Shown piece after piece: positions 46,819 through 57,215 of a stretch of 64,000 nucleotides of DNA; position 1 is the stretch's first letter; every line of letters begins with the position of its first letter. The notes below the pieces were generated by a model. The model did not search any database. It had not been told where the DNA came from and worked only from the letters and a program-made list of their open reading frames with translations. The DNA is taken from positions 62,001 to 126,000 of the forward strand of contig NZ_FUWO01000005.1 of the NCBI RefSeq assembly GCF_900167405.1, written 5' to 3'. A program made the translations under genes and the position numbers. The DNA is from Globicatella sulfidifaciens DSM 15739. GTDB lineage: Bacteria > Bacillota > Bacilli > Lactobacillales > Aerococcaceae.

Positions 46819-48588
46819 ATGGAACAAAGAACAGTATATGCAGGTTTAGTAAGTGAAGAATTAGTTGGCAAAACAATTACGCTTAAAGGTTGGGTACAAA
46901 GACGCCGTGACTTAGGTGGTGTTATCTTTATCGATTTACGTGATCGTGAAGGTTTTTGTCAAGTGGTATTTAATGCCGAGAATCTATCGGCTGAACAAAT
47001 GGATTTAGCGGATCATTTACGTAGCGAATATGTCGTAGAAGTATCAGGGGTTTTAAATAAACGTGTCGCTGAGCAAATTAACCCGAATATTCCGACCGGA
47101 CAATATGAATTAATGGCTCATGAATTAAATGTATTAGCTAAAGCAAAGACACCACCCATTTATATTGAAGAACGCTTAGACGTTGAAGAGGAAATACGTT
47201 TACGCAATCGTTATTTAGATTTACGTCGTCCTAATATGTTCAATAACTTACGTTTACGTCACAATGTCACAAAAGCGATTCGTGAATACTTAGATAGTTT
47301 AGATTTTATCGATGTTGAAACACCTTATTTAACCAAATCAACCCCAGAAGGTGCACGTGACTATTTAGTGCCAACGCGTCGTGAAGCTGGTAAATTCTAT
47401 GCCTTGCCTCAATCACCACAAATCTTTAAACAATTATTAATGGGTGCTGGTATTGACCGTTATTATCAGATTGTTCGTTGTTTCCGTGACGAAGATTTAC
47501 GTGGTGACCGTCAACCAGAATTTACTCAAGTCGACTTAGAAACAAGTTTCTTATCACAACAAGAAATTCAAGCAATTGTTGAAGAAATGTTAAAACGTGT
47601 AGTAAAAGCAGCTCGTGGGATTGAAATGACAGAAGCTTTTCCAACAATGACTTATGAAAAAGCAATGAATGAATATGGGGTAGATAAACCGGATATTCGT
47701 TTTGAAATGAAACTAGTTGATTTATCAGAATTTGCTGCTCAATCTGAGTTTGGTGTCTTTAAATCAACGATTGAAAACGGTGGACAAGTAAAAGCCATTA
47801 ACTTAAAAGGGTTAGCGGATGCTTATACACGTAAAACAGCCGATGAACTCATTAATGTCGTGAAGCCTTATGGTGCGAAAGGGTTAGCATGGTTAAAAAT
47901 TACCGATGAAGGTTTCAATGGCCCGATTGCTAAATTCTTTGCTGATGAAACAAGTTATAAAGCCATTACTGAGCCAACGAATGCTGAACCCGGTGATATC
48001 TTATTCTTCGTAGCGGATCAAAAAGATGTCGTAGCGGCTTCTTTAGGTGAATTACGTGTTCATTTAGCCAAAAAGCATGAATTGTTTGATCAAGATGAAT
48101 TAGCTTTTGTCTGGATTACAGACTGGCCATTATTTGAATACGATGAAGAAGCCAAACGTTATGTGGCAATGCACCATCCGTTTACCGCACCACAAAATAT
48201 GGACTTAGCGGCTATGAAAGAAGACCCAGCTAATGCATTAGCACAAGCATATGATATTGTATTAAACGGTTATGAAATCGGAGGCGGCTCAATCCGTATC
48301 TTCACGCGTGAAATGCAAAATCAAATGTTTGAGTTATTAGGTTTCACACCGGAACAAGCACAAGAGCAATTTGGTTTCTTAATGAATGCTTTTGATTATG
48401 GCTTCCCACCACATGGTGGCTTAGCATTAGGTTTAGATCGCTTAGTCATGATATTAGCTAAAGAACCAAATATTCGTGAAGTGATTGCCTTCCCTAAAAC
48501 AGGGCGTGGAGTCGATTTATTGTCAAATGCCCCAAGTTATGTTGCAAATGATCAAGTTAGAGAATTACATTTACGCATTCAAGAATAG
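46819..48588 (+). CDS. aspS: Aspartate-tRNA ligase
   Basis: Class II synthetase with an N-terminal OB anticodon-binding domain (TLKGWVQRRRDLGGVIFIDL). Catalytic motifs are FRDEDLRGDRQPEFTQVD and the C-terminal GLALGLDRLVMIL. It also has the bacterial GAD insertion domain (about 290-410). At 589 residues it is the usual bacterial length. Whether it is discriminating or also charges tRNA(Asn) was not judged. It overlaps functionally with hisS in one T-box operon; nfo follows after 12 bases. Confidence 0.97.
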   Translation: MEQRTVYAGLVSEELVGKTITLKGWVQRRRDLGGVIFIDLRDREGFCQVVFNAENLSAEQMDLADHLRSEYVVEVSGVLNKRVAEQINPNIPTGQYELMAHELNVLAKAKTPPIYIEERLDVEEEIRLRNRYLDLRRPNMFNNLRLRHNVTKAIREYLDSLDFIDVETPYLTKSTPEGARDYLVPTRREAGKFYALPQSPQIFKQLLMGAGIDRYYQIVRCFRDEDLRGDRQPEFTQVDLETSFLSQQEIQAIVEEMLKRVVKAARGIEMTEAFPTMTYEKAMNEYGVDKPDIRFEMKLVDLSEFAAQSEFGVFKSTIENGGQVKAINLKGLADAYTRKTADELINVVKPYGAKGLAWLKITDEGFNGPIAKFFADETSYKAITEPTNAEPGDILFFVADQKDVVAASLGELRVHLAKKHELFDQDELAFVWITDWPLFEYDEEAKRYVAMHHPFTAPQNMDLAAMKEDPANALAQAYDIVLNGYEIGGGSIRIFTREMQNQMFELLGFTPEQAQEQFGFLMNAFDYGFPPHGGLALGLDRLVMILAKEPNIREVIAFPKTGRGVDLLSNAPSYVANDQVRELHLRIQE

Positions 48589-48600
48589 GAGAGTAAATTA

Positions 48601-49500
48601 ATGTTTATTGGATCTCATGTTTCAATGTCAGGTAAGGATATGCTTCTAGGTTCAGCCAAAGAAGCTGCTTCTTACGGTGCCAATGTCTTTATGATTTATA
48701 CGGGCGCACCACAAAACACACGTCGTAAAGATATTTCGACTTTTAAAATTGAAGAAGCTCGTGAATTTATGGCAGCTAATGGTATTGATTTCTTTACCGT
48801 CCATGCTCCTTATATCGTAAACCTAGCCAATACCACTAAAGAAGGATATTTTGATTTCGCAGTTGAATTTTTAAGAGAAGAAATTAATCGTGTGGAAGCG
48901 GTAGGTGCCAATCAGGTTACTTTGCATCCTGGAAGTCATGTTGGAGCAGGTGAAGCGGTGGGGATTGCCCAAATTATCAAAGGTCTAAATGAAGTGATTC
49001 GCCCGGATCAAAACGTGCAAATCGCTTTAGAAACAATGGCCGGAAAAGGTACGGAATTAGGACGTACTTTTGAAGAAATTGCACAAATGATTGATGGTGT
49101 TACCCATAATGATAAATTATCGGTTACTTTCGATACCTGTCATGTTTATGATGCGGGTTATGATATTGTCAATGATTTAGATGGCGTGTTAAACCAATTT
49201 GATAAAATCATCGGTTTAGATCGCTTAAAAGTCATCCATATTAATGATTCAAAAAATCCATTCCATAGTAATAAAGACCGTCATCAAAATATTGGCTTAG
49301 GGTCGATTGGTTTTGAAACCATCAATAAATTGGTACACCATCCACAATTGATGCATTTACCCAAAATCTTAGAAACACCATGGGTGCCAAAACCCGATAA
49401 TGAGAAGGTAAAAGTAGCCCCTTACAAGCAAGAAATTGCGATGTTAAGAAAAGGTGTATTCAATGAAAACTTAATGGATGATATTTTAAATAATCGTTAA
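48601..49500 (+). CDS. nfo: Deoxyribonuclease IV (AP endonuclease Nfo)
   Basis: Nfo cuts DNA at abasic sites. The 299-residue protein is a TIM-barrel enzyme of the Nfo family: [20 protein letters not shown] at the N-terminus, [40 protein letters not shown] and [20 protein letters not shown], which hold the three-zinc ligands. It lies 12 bases after aspS with an AGGAGAG site, so it may be read from the same transcript. A strong terminator follows. Confidence 0.96.
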   Translation: MFIGSHVSMSGKDMLLGSAKEAASYGANVFMIYTGAPQNTRRKDISTFKIEEAREFMAANGIDFFTVHAPYIVNLANTTKEGYFDFAVEFLREEINRVEAVGANQVTLHPGSHVGAGEAVGIAQIIKGLNEVIRPDQNVQIALETMAGKGTELGRTFEEIAQMIDGVTHNDKLSVTFDTCHVYDAGYDIVNDLDGVLNQFDKIIGLDRLKVIHINDSKNPFHSNKDRHQNIGLGSIGFETINKLVHHPQLMHLPKILETPWVPKPDNEKVKVAPYKQEIAMLRKGVFNENLMDDILNNR

Positions 49501-49512
49501 TCCTGATAGTAT

Positions 49513-49555
49513 AGACTACCAACAGCAAATCTTTTGTTATTGGTAGTCTTTTTTA
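49513..49555 (+). terminator. Rho-independent terminator after nfo
   Basis: AGACTACCAA pairs perfectly with TTGGTAGTCT, followed by TTTTTT. Confidence 0.92.
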
Positions 49556-49580
49556 AGATGAAGAATAGGAAGGTGCCAAC

Positions 49581-50246
49581 GTGTCCTCAAAATTTGAAAT
49601 TATTTTGACGAAGTTAAAATCCAATGCAAACCCACAGAAAGCGGTGGAAATGAAACAATATATGCGCAATCGCTTTGAGTTTTTAGGCATTCAAACCCCA
49701 TTACGTCGCGAATTGACCAAAGAATTTTTTAAAGAAGAAAAGAAAAATAAGGTAATCGATTGGGCCTTTATTTGGGAGTGTTATCGATCTGAATATCGTG
49801 AAATACATTATGTCGCTTGCGATTATTTACAGGCTATGAGTAAATGGTTGGAATATGATAATATTCTTGAATTATATGATTTAGCTAGTCGACATCAGTG
49901 GTGGGACACGATTGATCGTCTTGACCGAATAATCGGCAATATTGGTTTAAAGGATAAAAGAATAGATGCCGTAATGTTGGATTGGTCTCAAAGTGACAAT
50001 TTTTGGATTCGACGATTAGCAATCGATCATCAAATTGGTCGTAAAGATAAAACCAATGTGCCTTTGTTAAAGCAAATTATTCTCAATAATCTAGGCAGTG
50101 ACGAATTCTTTATTAATAAAGCGATTGGTTGGAGTCTAAGAGAATATGCTAAAACCAATCCACAATGGGTTAAGGCGTTTTTAGATGAACATCAACATCA
50201 ATTAGCACCCTTATCCTACCGAGAAGCGAGTAAGCATTTAAACTAG
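49581..50246 (+). CDS. DNA alkylation repair protein (AlkD-like)
   Basis: The 221-residue protein is a HEAT-like-repeat DNA glycosylase of the AlkC/AlkD group, which removes alkylated bases. Family features are FLGIQTPLRRELTKEFFKE, REIHYVACDYL, HQWWDTIDRLDRIIG, the basic FWIRRLAID, and the C-terminal DEFFINKAIGWSLREYAKTN with PLSYREASKHL. The start is GTG at 49581 after AGGAAGG. It stands alone between nfo and the suf operon, so repair genes are adjacent here. Confidence 0.9.
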   Translation: MSSKFEIILTKLKSNANPQKAVEMKQYMRNRFEFLGIQTPLRRELTKEFFKEEKKNKVIDWAFIWECYRSEYREIHYVACDYLQAMSKWLEYDNILELYDLASRHQWWDTIDRLDRIIGNIGLKDKRIDAVMLDWSQSDNFWIRRLAIDHQIGRKDKTNVPLLKQIILNNLGSDEFFINKAIGWSLREYAKTNPQWVKAFLDEHQHQLAPLSYREASKHLN

Positions 50247-50260
50247 TTACTGGTAAGGAC

Positions 50261-50319
50261 AGTCGAAAAATCGTATCAAGTACTTCGTTAAGGTCGAAAA
50301 ACCGCATCAAGTATATCGT
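50261..50319 (+). repeat. Two direct repeats of 28 bp before the suf promoter
   Basis: Copies at 50261-50288 and 50292-50319 share GTCGAAAAA and ATCAAGTA with five differences; period 31. The second contains CGCATCA, which can pair with TGATGCG just downstream. Confidence 0.75.
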
Positions 50320-50417
50320 GAATGATGCGACTTGACCGAAAATAAAAAAGCACTCTACTTGTGAAAGTACACGAATGTGCAAAGAGTTAAGAAAGTCCCA
50401 ACCGCATTTTGAAAAGA

Positions 50418-50446
50418 TTGAAAGAGCACAAAAATTTAGTTACAAT
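50418..50446 (+). promoter_or_regulatory. SigmaA promoter of the suf operon
   Basis: TTGAAA (50418-50423), 17-base spacer, TACAAT (50441-50446), 29 bases before the sufC start. Confidence 0.83.
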
Positions 50447-50474
50447 ATATTTATGAATTTAAGGAGGCGTTCAC

Positions 50475-51245
50475 ATGTCTGTATTAGAAATAAAAGATTT
50501 ACATGTCAGAATTGAAGACAAAGAAATATTAAAAGGTGTGAATTTAACACTTAATACTGGTGAAATCCACGCGGTAATGGGACCTAATGGTACTGGGAAA
50601 TCAACTTTAGCTGCTGCCATCATGGGGAATCCTGCATTTGAAGTGACTCAAGGAGAAATTTTGCTTGATGGTGAAAATGTGTTAGAAATGGAAGTGGATG
50701 AACGAGCTAGAGCCGGTCTTTTTTTAGCCGTTCAATACCCAAGTGAAATTCCTGGTGTTACTAATGCAGAATTCATGAGAGCAGCGATTAATTCTCGCCG
50801 AGCGGAAGATGAAAAAATGGATGTTCGTACGTTTATTAAGAAATTAGATGAAAAAATGGGCTTATTAGATATGCCTGAAGAAATGGCAGGGCGCTATCTA
50901 AATGAAGGTTTCTCTGGTGGAGAAAAGAAACGAAATGAAATATTACAATGCTTGATGATTGAGCCAAAATTTGCGATTTTAGATGAGATTGACTCTGGTT
51001 TAGATATTGATGCATTAAAAGTCGTTTCTAAGGGTGTTAATGCCATGCGTGGTGAACAATTTGGTTCTTTAATTATTACTCATTATCAACGTTTATTAAA
51101 TTATATTGAACCAGATGTCGTTCATATTATGATGGACGGAAAAGTGGTCATGACCGGAGGTCCTGAATTAGCACAACGCTTGGAAGCAGAAGGTTATAAA
51201 GGGATTAGTGAAGAACTAGGTCTAACGTTAGAAGAGAAAGAATAG
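50475..51245 (+). CDS. sufC: Fe-S cluster assembly ATPase SufC
   Basis: SufC is the ABC-type ATPase of the SufBCD scaffold complex. It has Walker A GPNGTGKSTLA, the Suf-type signature FSGGEKKRNEILQ and Walker B FAILDEIDSGLDIDALK. It has no membrane partner, as is usual for SufC. The 256-residue length is normal. It is first in the order sufC-sufD-sufS-sufU-sufB typical of Firmicutes. Confidence 0.97.
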   Translation: MSVLEIKDLHVRIEDKEILKGVNLTLNTGEIHAVMGPNGTGKSTLAAAIMGNPAFEVTQGEILLDGENVLEMEVDERARAGLFLAVQYPSEIPGVTNAEFMRAAINSRRAEDEKMDVRTFIKKLDEKMGLLDMPEEMAGRYLNEGFSGGEKKRNEILQCLMIEPKFAILDEIDSGLDIDALKVVSKGVNAMRGEQFGSLIITHYQRLLNYIEPDVVHIMMDGKVVMTGGPELAQRLEAEGYKGISEELGLTLEEKE

Positions 51246-51256
51246 GAGTGAATTTA

Positions 51257-52567
51257 ATGTCATTAAATGAATTACACTCACAGTATGAACTATTACCCTT
51301 TGCCTATGAATTACCCACATGGTTTACTCAATTACGTGATGAAGCTGCAGAAAAATGGGAAGCATTAGAACTGCCAAAAATTGAACGCGCTAAATTTCAT
51401 CGTTGGCCATTATTTGATAACGTGATTGCGGATGAAGAAGCCTTAATGAATCCTTTGACTTATGGCGCAGCAGCGGCATTGGAGATGGAAGTAGAAGAAG
51501 GGGCTAAAATCGTTCATGCTGGAAATAGTACTATTATGGAAAGTTTACCAATGGACTTAAAAGAACAAGGCATTATTTTGATGGACTTGTTTGAAGCATT
51601 AGTGGAGTATCCCGAATTAGTTGAACAGTATTTTGGCACTGTTATTCCTCATCAAAGTGATAAAGTGATTGCTTATAATACAGCTCATTTAAATGGTGGT
51701 TTATTTATCTATGTACCTAAAAACATTGAAATTAAATTACCGATTGAAACTATCTTAATGGCGGATGCCCGCTATCAACAAGCTTTTAATAAGCGAGTAT
51801 TAATCGTAGTTGATGAGAACAGTTCCGTTGATTATTTAGAACGTGTTCAAGCTGAAGGAGAAGCAACCTTTAGCACGACTATTATCGTTGAAGCGATAGT
51901 AAAAGAAAGAGCTCGATTAAAATATATGGCCATCGATACCTTACCACAGAATACCCATGCCTATATTAAACGCTATGCAAGGACTGAACGTGATGCTCAT
52001 ATCGATTGGGCGATTGGAGAAATGAATGATAGTAATGTTATTTTAGATTTGGATACTTATTTAGATGGTAATGGATCTGAATCACAAGTGGCGATTGTCG
52101 GTATTTCTTCTAATAAGCAAGTTCAAGCCATTGATTCAAAAGTTGTTAATCGTGGTCACCATACGATTGGGAATATTTTCCAACATGGTGTCATCTTAGA
52201 CCGTTCGACCTTAACCTTTAATGGCATTGGTTTAATTGAAAATGGCGCCAAACATGCTGATGCGCAACAAGAGAGTCGCGTTTTAATGTTATCAGATAAA
52301 GCACGCGGAGATGCTAACCCGATTTTATTAATTGAAGAGTTTGAAGTGACCGCAGGCCATGCTGCAAGTATTGGACAAGTCGATGAACAACAATTGCATT
52401 ACTTAATGAGTCGTGGTTTAACAAAAGAAACAGCAGAATATTTAGTCATACGTGGATTTTTAGGACCGGTTATTTTAAGTATGCCTTCACAAAAAGTACG
52501 CGATGAATTAATGGAAGTCATTGATCATAAATTAATGAGTATTAAGGCGGATGATTTAAATGATTAA
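51257..52567 (+). CDS. sufD: Fe-S cluster assembly protein SufD
   Basis: SufD is the second scaffold subunit, a right-handed beta-helix. The 436-residue protein shows GGLFIYVPKNIEIKLPIETI, VDYLERVQAEGEATFS and the conserved C-terminal GHAASIGQVDEQQLHYLMSR. A GTG at 51248 is inside the ribosome-binding site, so the ATG at 51257 is chosen. It overlaps sufS by 8 bases. Confidence 0.95.
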   Translation: MSLNELHSQYELLPFAYELPTWFTQLRDEAAEKWEALELPKIERAKFHRWPLFDNVIADEEALMNPLTYGAAAALEMEVEEGAKIVHAGNSTIMESLPMDLKEQGIILMDLFEALVEYPELVEQYFGTVIPHQSDKVIAYNTAHLNGGLFIYVPKNIEIKLPIETILMADARYQQAFNKRVLIVVDENSSVDYLERVQAEGEATFSTTIIVEAIVKERARLKYMAIDTLPQNTHAYIKRYARTERDAHIDWAIGEMNDSNVILDLDTYLDGNGSESQVAIVGISSNKQVQAIDSKVVNRGHHTIGNIFQHGVILDRSTLTFNGIGLIENGAKHADAQQESRVLMLSDKARGDANPILLIEEFEVTAGHAASIGQVDEQQLHYLMSRGLTKETAEYLVIRGFLGPVILSMPSQKVRDELMEVIDHKLMSIKADDLND

Positions 52568-53777
52568 TTCATTACGTCAACAATTCCCGATTTTAAATCA
52601 AACGGTCAATGATGAGCCGTTGATCTACTTTGATAATGCAGCCACTACCCAGAAGCCGCAGGTGGTATTGGAGGCTATGATGCGCTATTATCAAGAAGAC
52701 AATGCTAATATTCATCGTGGTGTTCATAGCTTAGCTGAAAGAGCGACTACACAGTATGAAGCGGTTCGATCTAAAGTGGCTCAATTTATCGGCGCTAAAG
52801 CAACGAATGAAATCATTTATACAAGTGGGACAACGGCGAGTCTAAATTTTTTAGCGCGTGGTTTGATTGAACCCATAATGAAAAAAGGCGATATTATTTT
52901 AACTACGACTTTAGAACATCATTCTAACTATGTGCCTTGGCAAGCCGTTTGTCAAAGAACAGGTGCCAAATTAAAAATGTTACCTTTAACAGAGGATTTT
53001 ACAGTTGATTTGGCTCAATTGCCTCAAGCAGAAGCGTTAAAATCCGTTAAAGCATTGGTAATCCAACATGTCTCCAATGTATTAGGCGTTGAACAACCCC
53101 TTCGACAATTGACTGAGTGGGCACATCAACATAATATTGTCGTGATAGTAGATGGTGCCCAAGCTGTCGCTCATCAAAGTCTAGACATTGAAGCCTTAGG
53201 AGTCGATGCTTATTGTTTTAGTGGTCATAAACTATATGGACCAACGGGTATTGGAATTTGCTATCTCAATCGTCGTCATCATGCAACATGCCAGCCATTT
53301 TTTTATGGTGGAGAAATGATTCATTATGTTGGAGATGAAACCAGTAATTATAAAGAAGCACCTTGGAAATTTGAAGGAGGAACACCACCAATTGCGGAAG
53401 TCATTGGATTAGGTGCAGCGATTGATTGGCTAAACGACATCGGCATGAAACCTTTACAAACTCATGTCCAACAGCTAACTCAACGGTTAACACAAGGGAT
53501 GTCTGAAATCGATGGCGTGACCGTCTATCACCAAGGTCAAAATGGCATTTTAAGCTTTAATATTGAAGGGGTTCACCCGCATGATGCGGCGACCGGTTAT
53601 GATATGGAAGGGATTGCCGTTAGAGCTGGCCATCATTGTGCGCAACCTTTGATGCGCTATTTAGATGTTCATGCGACGCTAAGAGCCAGCTTAGCCGTTT
53701 ATAATACAGAAGCAGAAGTAAACCATTTTATTGAAGTAACGAAAAACGTAAAGGAGTTTTTTAATGGCCCTATCTAA
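52560..53777 (+). CDS. sufS: Cysteine desulfurase SufS
   Basis: SufS (group II cysteine desulfurase) takes sulfur from cysteine for Fe-S cluster building. The PLP-binding Lys is K224 in FSGHKLYGPTGIG. The catalytic Cys is C360 in RAGHHCAQPLM. The N-terminal YFDNAATTQKP and IHRGVHSLAERAT are typical. It overlaps sufD and sufU. A second, NifS-type desulfurase lies at 60.6 kb and probably serves tRNA thiolation. Confidence 0.97.
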   Translation: MINSLRQQFPILNQTVNDEPLIYFDNAATTQKPQVVLEAMMRYYQEDNANIHRGVHSLAERATTQYEAVRSKVAQFIGAKATNEIIYTSGTTASLNFLARGLIEPIMKKGDIILTTTLEHHSNYVPWQAVCQRTGAKLKMLPLTEDFTVDLAQLPQAEALKSVKALVIQHVSNVLGVEQPLRQLTEWAHQHNIVVIVDGAQAVAHQSLDIEALGVDAYCFSGHKLYGPTGIGICYLNRRHHATCQPFFYGGEMIHYVGDETSNYKEAPWKFEGGTPPIAEVIGLGAAIDWLNDIGMKPLQTHVQQLTQRLTQGMSEIDGVTVYHQGQNGILSFNIEGVHPHDAATGYDMEGIAVRAGHHCAQPLMRYLDVHATLRASLAVYNTEAEVNHFIEVTKNVKEFFNGPI

Positions 53778-54222
53778 TTTATCTCATTTATATCGAGAAG
53801 TGATTTTGGATCATGCACAACATCCTCATCACCATTATGCTTTAGACAATGCAACCCATCACATGGAATTATTAAATCCAACCTGCGGTGACGCTATTAT
53901 CGTGCAAATGGTAGTGAAGGATCAGGTAATTGAAGAAGTGGCTTATACCGGACATGGATGTTCGATTAGTATGGCTAGTGCAAGTATGATGACAGAGGCT
54001 ATTAAAGGACTTACTATTGATAAAGCCTTAAAGTTAATTGACGTTTTTAATCGATTGGTTAAAGGAGAGATCATTGATGAACAATGGGAGATTGCCTTAA
54101 AAGATGCTTATTTCCTTGAAGGAGTTAAACAATTTCCTGCACGTTATAAATGTGCGGTATTAGCTTGGAAAGCAGCAGCAGGGGCAGTCGACCCACAGAA
54201 AGAGAGTGATTTAGATGACTGA
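53764..54222 (+). CDS. sufU: Sulfur-transfer protein SufU
   Basis: SufU is a zinc-dependent sulfur acceptor that activates SufS. Ligands/acceptor residues are C41 and D43 (NPTCGDAI), C66 ([14 protein letters not shown]) and C130 ([10 protein letters not shown]). The 152-residue length is normal, and the inserted segment before the last Cys separates it from IscU. It overlaps sufS by 14 bases and sufB by 8, so translation is coupled. Confidence 0.95.
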   Translation: MALSNLSHLYREVILDHAQHPHHHYALDNATHHMELLNPTCGDAIIVQMVVKDQVIEEVAYTGHGCSISMASASMMTEAIKGLTIDKALKLIDVFNRLVKGEIIDEQWEIALKDAYFLEGVKQFPARYKCAVLAWKAAAGAVDPQKESDLDD

Positions 54223-55627
54223 AGTAGTAAGAGAACTTGAAGTGCCAGTCGTGGATGACTATGCTTATGGTTTTAAAGACAATGCAGAAATCATTTTCTC
54301 AACTGGAAAAGGTTTAAATGAACAAGTGGTACGCACCATTTCAAAAGAAAAAAATGAACCCCAATGGATGTTAGACTATCGCTTAAAAGCTTTAGATGCC
54401 TACTATAATGCTAAAAAAGTTAATTGGGGACCTGATTTATCTGGCTTAGACTTTGAGGATATTACTTATTATCAAAAAGCCACTAATAAACCAGCGAGAA
54501 GCTGGGATGATGTCCCTGAAGAAATCAAAAATACCTTTGAACGGCTTGGTATACCTGAAGCTGAACGTGCTTATTTAGCAGGAGCGGCCGTGCAATACGA
54601 ATCAGAAGCTGTTTATCATAATTTAAAAGCCGAGTTTGATAAACTAGGTATTTTATTTACTGATACGGATACAGCTTTAAAGGAATACCCAGAAATTTTT
54701 AAAGAACATTTTGGAACGGTGGTACCGCCCACTGATAATTTTATAGCGGGATTAAATGGAGCCGTCTGGAGTGGTGGAACTTTTATTTATGTTCCCAAAG
54801 GCGTAAAATGCGATATTCCATTACAAACATACTTTAGAATTAATAATGAAGGAACCGGACAATTCGAACGGACTTTGATTATTGTCGATGAAGGTGCCAG
54901 CATTCATTATGTCGAAGGTTGTACAGCACCGACTTACTCAACCGCATCTTTACATGGTGCAGTGGTGGAAATTATTGTCAAGAAGGATGCCTATTGCCGT
55001 TATACCACCATTCAAAACTGGTCTCATAATGTTTATAATTTGGTAACCAAACGTTCGGTTGCCCATGAAGGTGCGACAATGGAGTGGGTTGACGGTAACC
55101 TTGGTGCTCAAGTGACCATGAAATATCCAAGTGTTTACTTACAAGGTCAAGGGTCTCGTGGTACCGTCATGTCTATTGCCTTTGCTGGAGCGAATCAAAT
55201 TCAAGATGCCGGTGCCAAAATCTATCATAACGCACCGAATACCTCGAGTTCAATCGTTTCTAAATCGATTGCCAAAGACGGTGGTAGTGTCAACTATCGT
55301 GGACAAGTCTATTTTGGTAAAAATTCACAAGGATCCATGTCGCATATTGAATGTGATACGATTATTATGGATGAAAAATCAAAATCAGATACCATTCCAT
55401 TTAATGAAATCCATAATGGACAAGTGGCTTTAGAACACGAAGCCAAAGTATCGCGCATATCAGAAGAACAATTATTCTATTTAATGAGTCGCGGTTTATC
55501 AGAAGCAGCTGCAACTGAAATGATTGTTATGGGATTTGTTGAACCGTTCACCAAAGAATTACCGATGGAATACGCAGTTGAATTAAACCGATTGATCAGT
55601 TATGAAATGGAAGGTAGTGTGGGGTAG
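54215..55627 (+). CDS. sufB: Fe-S cluster assembly protein SufB
   Basis: SufB is the main scaffold subunit where the cluster forms. The 470-residue protein has [70 protein letters not shown] and the C-terminal [19 protein letters not shown], typical of SufB. It is the last gene of the operon. A weak hairpin follows. Confidence 0.97.
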   Translation: MTEVVRELEVPVVDDYAYGFKDNAEIIFSTGKGLNEQVVRTISKEKNEPQWMLDYRLKALDAYYNAKKVNWGPDLSGLDFEDITYYQKATNKPARSWDDVPEEIKNTFERLGIPEAERAYLAGAAVQYESEAVYHNLKAEFDKLGILFTDTDTALKEYPEIFKEHFGTVVPPTDNFIAGLNGAVWSGGTFIYVPKGVKCDIPLQTYFRINNEGTGQFERTLIIVDEGASIHYVEGCTAPTYSTASLHGAVVEIIVKKDAYCRYTTIQNWSHNVYNLVTKRSVAHEGATMEWVDGNLGAQVTMKYPSVYLQGQGSRGTVMSIAFAGANQIQDAGAKIYHNAPNTSSSIVSKSIAKDGGSVNYRGQVYFGKNSQGSMSHIECDTIIMDEKSKSDTIPFNEIHNGQVALEHEAKVSRISEEQLFYLMSRGLSEAAATEMIVMGFVEPFTKELPMEYAVELNRLISYEMEGSVG

Positions 55628-55628
55628 A

Positions 55629-55655
55629 AGGACTGTCTATCCAGTCTCTTTATTT
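55629..55655 (+). terminator. Weak terminator after sufB
   Basis: GACTG pairs with CAGTC around TCTATC, followed by TCTTTATTT. The stem is only about six base pairs. Confidence 0.5.
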
Positions 55656-55781
55656 ATAGCTAGCTCTTTTAACGAAAATCATTTTAATAAACCGATACGT
55701 TTCGACACTAATTTTTGTCTTAAATAACTGTAAAGCTGTCAGCAATTAAAGTGTTTAAACTTTTATCTCTGAGCATATTAT

Positions 55782-55810
55782 TCCACATATTCATCATAAG
55801 GTGGTATAGT
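55782..55810 (+). promoter_or_regulatory. Promoter of the CsbD-like gene
   Basis: TCCACA (55782-55787), 17-base spacer, TATAGT (55805-55810). A TGCTATAAA at 55818-55826 lies too close to the ribosome-binding site to be the main promoter. Confidence 0.5.
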
Positions 55811-55843
55811 AGAAGTATGCTATAAAACAAGGAGGAAATGAAT

Positions 55844-56047
55844 ATGTCAAAAGAAAAAAATGAAGCGAATTTAGATAAAGTATCTGGATCAGTAAAAGAA
55901 ACTGTCGGAAAAGTTACCGATAATGAAAAATTACAATCTGAAGGCGCTGCTGAAAAAGTTAAAGGCGCTGTTAAAGAAGGCATTGAAGATGTAAAAGATA
56001 CTGTAGAAGGTATTAAAGAAGGTTTATCTGACAAAGAAGATAAATAA
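55844..56047 (+). CDS. CsbD-family small stress protein
   Basis: The 67-residue protein is highly charged, with no Cys or aromatic residues. It has the CsbD/YjbJ pattern of Gly-Ser/Val-Lys-Glu repeats (DKVSGSVKETVGKVT, AAEKVKGAVKEG). Such proteins are abundant in stress but have no defined activity. GGAGG at 55831-55835 fits the ATG at 55844 (8 bases) better than the one at 55838 (2 bases). It is a single gene with its own terminator. Confidence 0.88.
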   Translation: MSKEKNEANLDKVSGSVKETVGKVTDNEKLQSEGAAEKVKGAVKEGIEDVKDTVEGIKEGLSDKEDK

Positions 56048-56057
56048 ATTAATTAAA

Positions 56058-56089
56058 AGATTGGGCTCTAGGGTCCAATCTTTTTTTAT
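56058..56089 (+). terminator. Rho-independent terminator after the CsbD-like gene
   Basis: AGATTGGGC pairs with GGTCCAATCT around CTCTAG, followed by TTTTTTT. Confidence 0.9.
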
Positions 56090-56225
56090 TTGAAAGTAAA
56101 AATAGCGTGGAATTTGATAGCCATCGTCTAATATTGATGGCTCTTTGTCAAATGGTGGGGTTTATTGAGAAAAATCTGTCCACCAAAACTTTAAAAAAGA
56201 TACTATATTTATAATAATCATTCCA

Positions 56226-56254
56226 TTGTACCTGTTTTCAATAGATGTTAGAAT
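56226..56254 (+). promoter_or_regulatory. SigmaA promoter of the ABC-2 exporter
   Basis: TTGTAC (56226-56231), 17-base spacer, TAGAAT (56249-56254). Confidence 0.75.
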
Positions 56255-56287
56255 AGTATCAGATGAATAAAAGGAGATTTCTTATAT

Positions 56288-57214
56288 ATGACTTATGCAT
56301 TGGAAATATCGGATTTAAAGAAGGTTTATGATACAGGAGTACAAGCGCTCAAGGGGATTGATTTAAAGGTCTCTGAAGGTGATTTTTATGCGTTATTAGG
56401 TCCTAATGGAGCTGGCAAGTCGACGACTATTGGTATAATTACTTCGCTAGTCAATAAAACCTCTGGGACTGTTAAAGTATTCGGTTATGATATTGATACT
56501 CAGTTAGAAAAAGCGAAGCAACAAATTGGCTTGGTACCACAAGAGTTCAATTTTAATCCATTTGAGACCGTCCAACAAATTGTGGTCAATCAAGCAGGAT
56601 ATTATGGTGTACCTCGTAAAGAAGCTTACAAGCGCAGTGAAAAATATTTAAAACAGGCAGATTTATGGAAAAAACGTGATGAAAAAGCGCGCATGTTATC
56701 GGGAGGAATGAAGCGTCGTTTGATGATTGCTAGAGCTTTGATGCATGAACCCAAACTATTGATTTTAGATGAACCGACCGCCGGGGTTGATATTGAGTTA
56801 AGAAGAGGGATGTGGCATTTCTTACAAGAGTTAAATGCTAATGGCACCACCATTATCTTAACGACTCATTATCTTGAAGAAGCCGAGATGTTATGTCGTA
56901 ATATCGGCATCATCCAAGCGGGCCAACTAATTGAGAATACCAGTATGAAAGCATTATTATCAAAATTACAGCATGAAACTTTTATCTTTGATTTGGGCAT
57001 ATTGCAACAACAACCTAAGTTAACAGGCTATGCATATCAATTTGATGGTGACCAAACTTTGGAAGTCGAAGTTGAGCGCAATCAAGGGGTTAATGATATT
57101 TTTAACCAATTAACAGAGCAAGGAATAAAGGTATTATCGATGCGTAATAAATCGAATCGCTTAGAAGAGTTATTCCTGAAAATTACCGAAGAGAAAGATC
57201 AGACGGAGGATTAA
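56288..57214 (+). CDS. ABC transporter ATP-binding protein (ABC-2 type, DrrA/YadG-like)
   Basis: The 308-residue ATPase has Walker A GPNGAGKSTTIG, Q-loop LVPQEFNFNPF, signature MLSGGMKRRLMIARAL, Walker B LLILDEPTAGVDIE and switch LTTHYLEEAE. The C-terminal ~90 residues form the regulatory extension common in DrrA/YadG proteins. The permease starts one base after its stop. Substrate cannot be told; relatives export drugs, lipids or polymers. Confidence 0.92.
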   Translation: MTYALEISDLKKVYDTGVQALKGIDLKVSEGDFYALLGPNGAGKSTTIGIITSLVNKTSGTVKVFGYDIDTQLEKAKQQIGLVPQEFNFNPFETVQQIVVNQAGYYGVPRKEAYKRSEKYLKQADLWKKRDEKARMLSGGMKRRLMIARALMHEPKLLILDEPTAGVDIELRRGMWHFLQELNANGTTIILTTHYLEEAEMLCRNIGIIQAGQLIENTSMKALLSKLQHETFIFDLGILQQQPKLTGYAYQFDGDQTLEVEVERNQGVNDIFNQLTEQGIKVLSMRNKSNRLEELFLKITEEKDQTED

Positions 57215-57215
57215 C

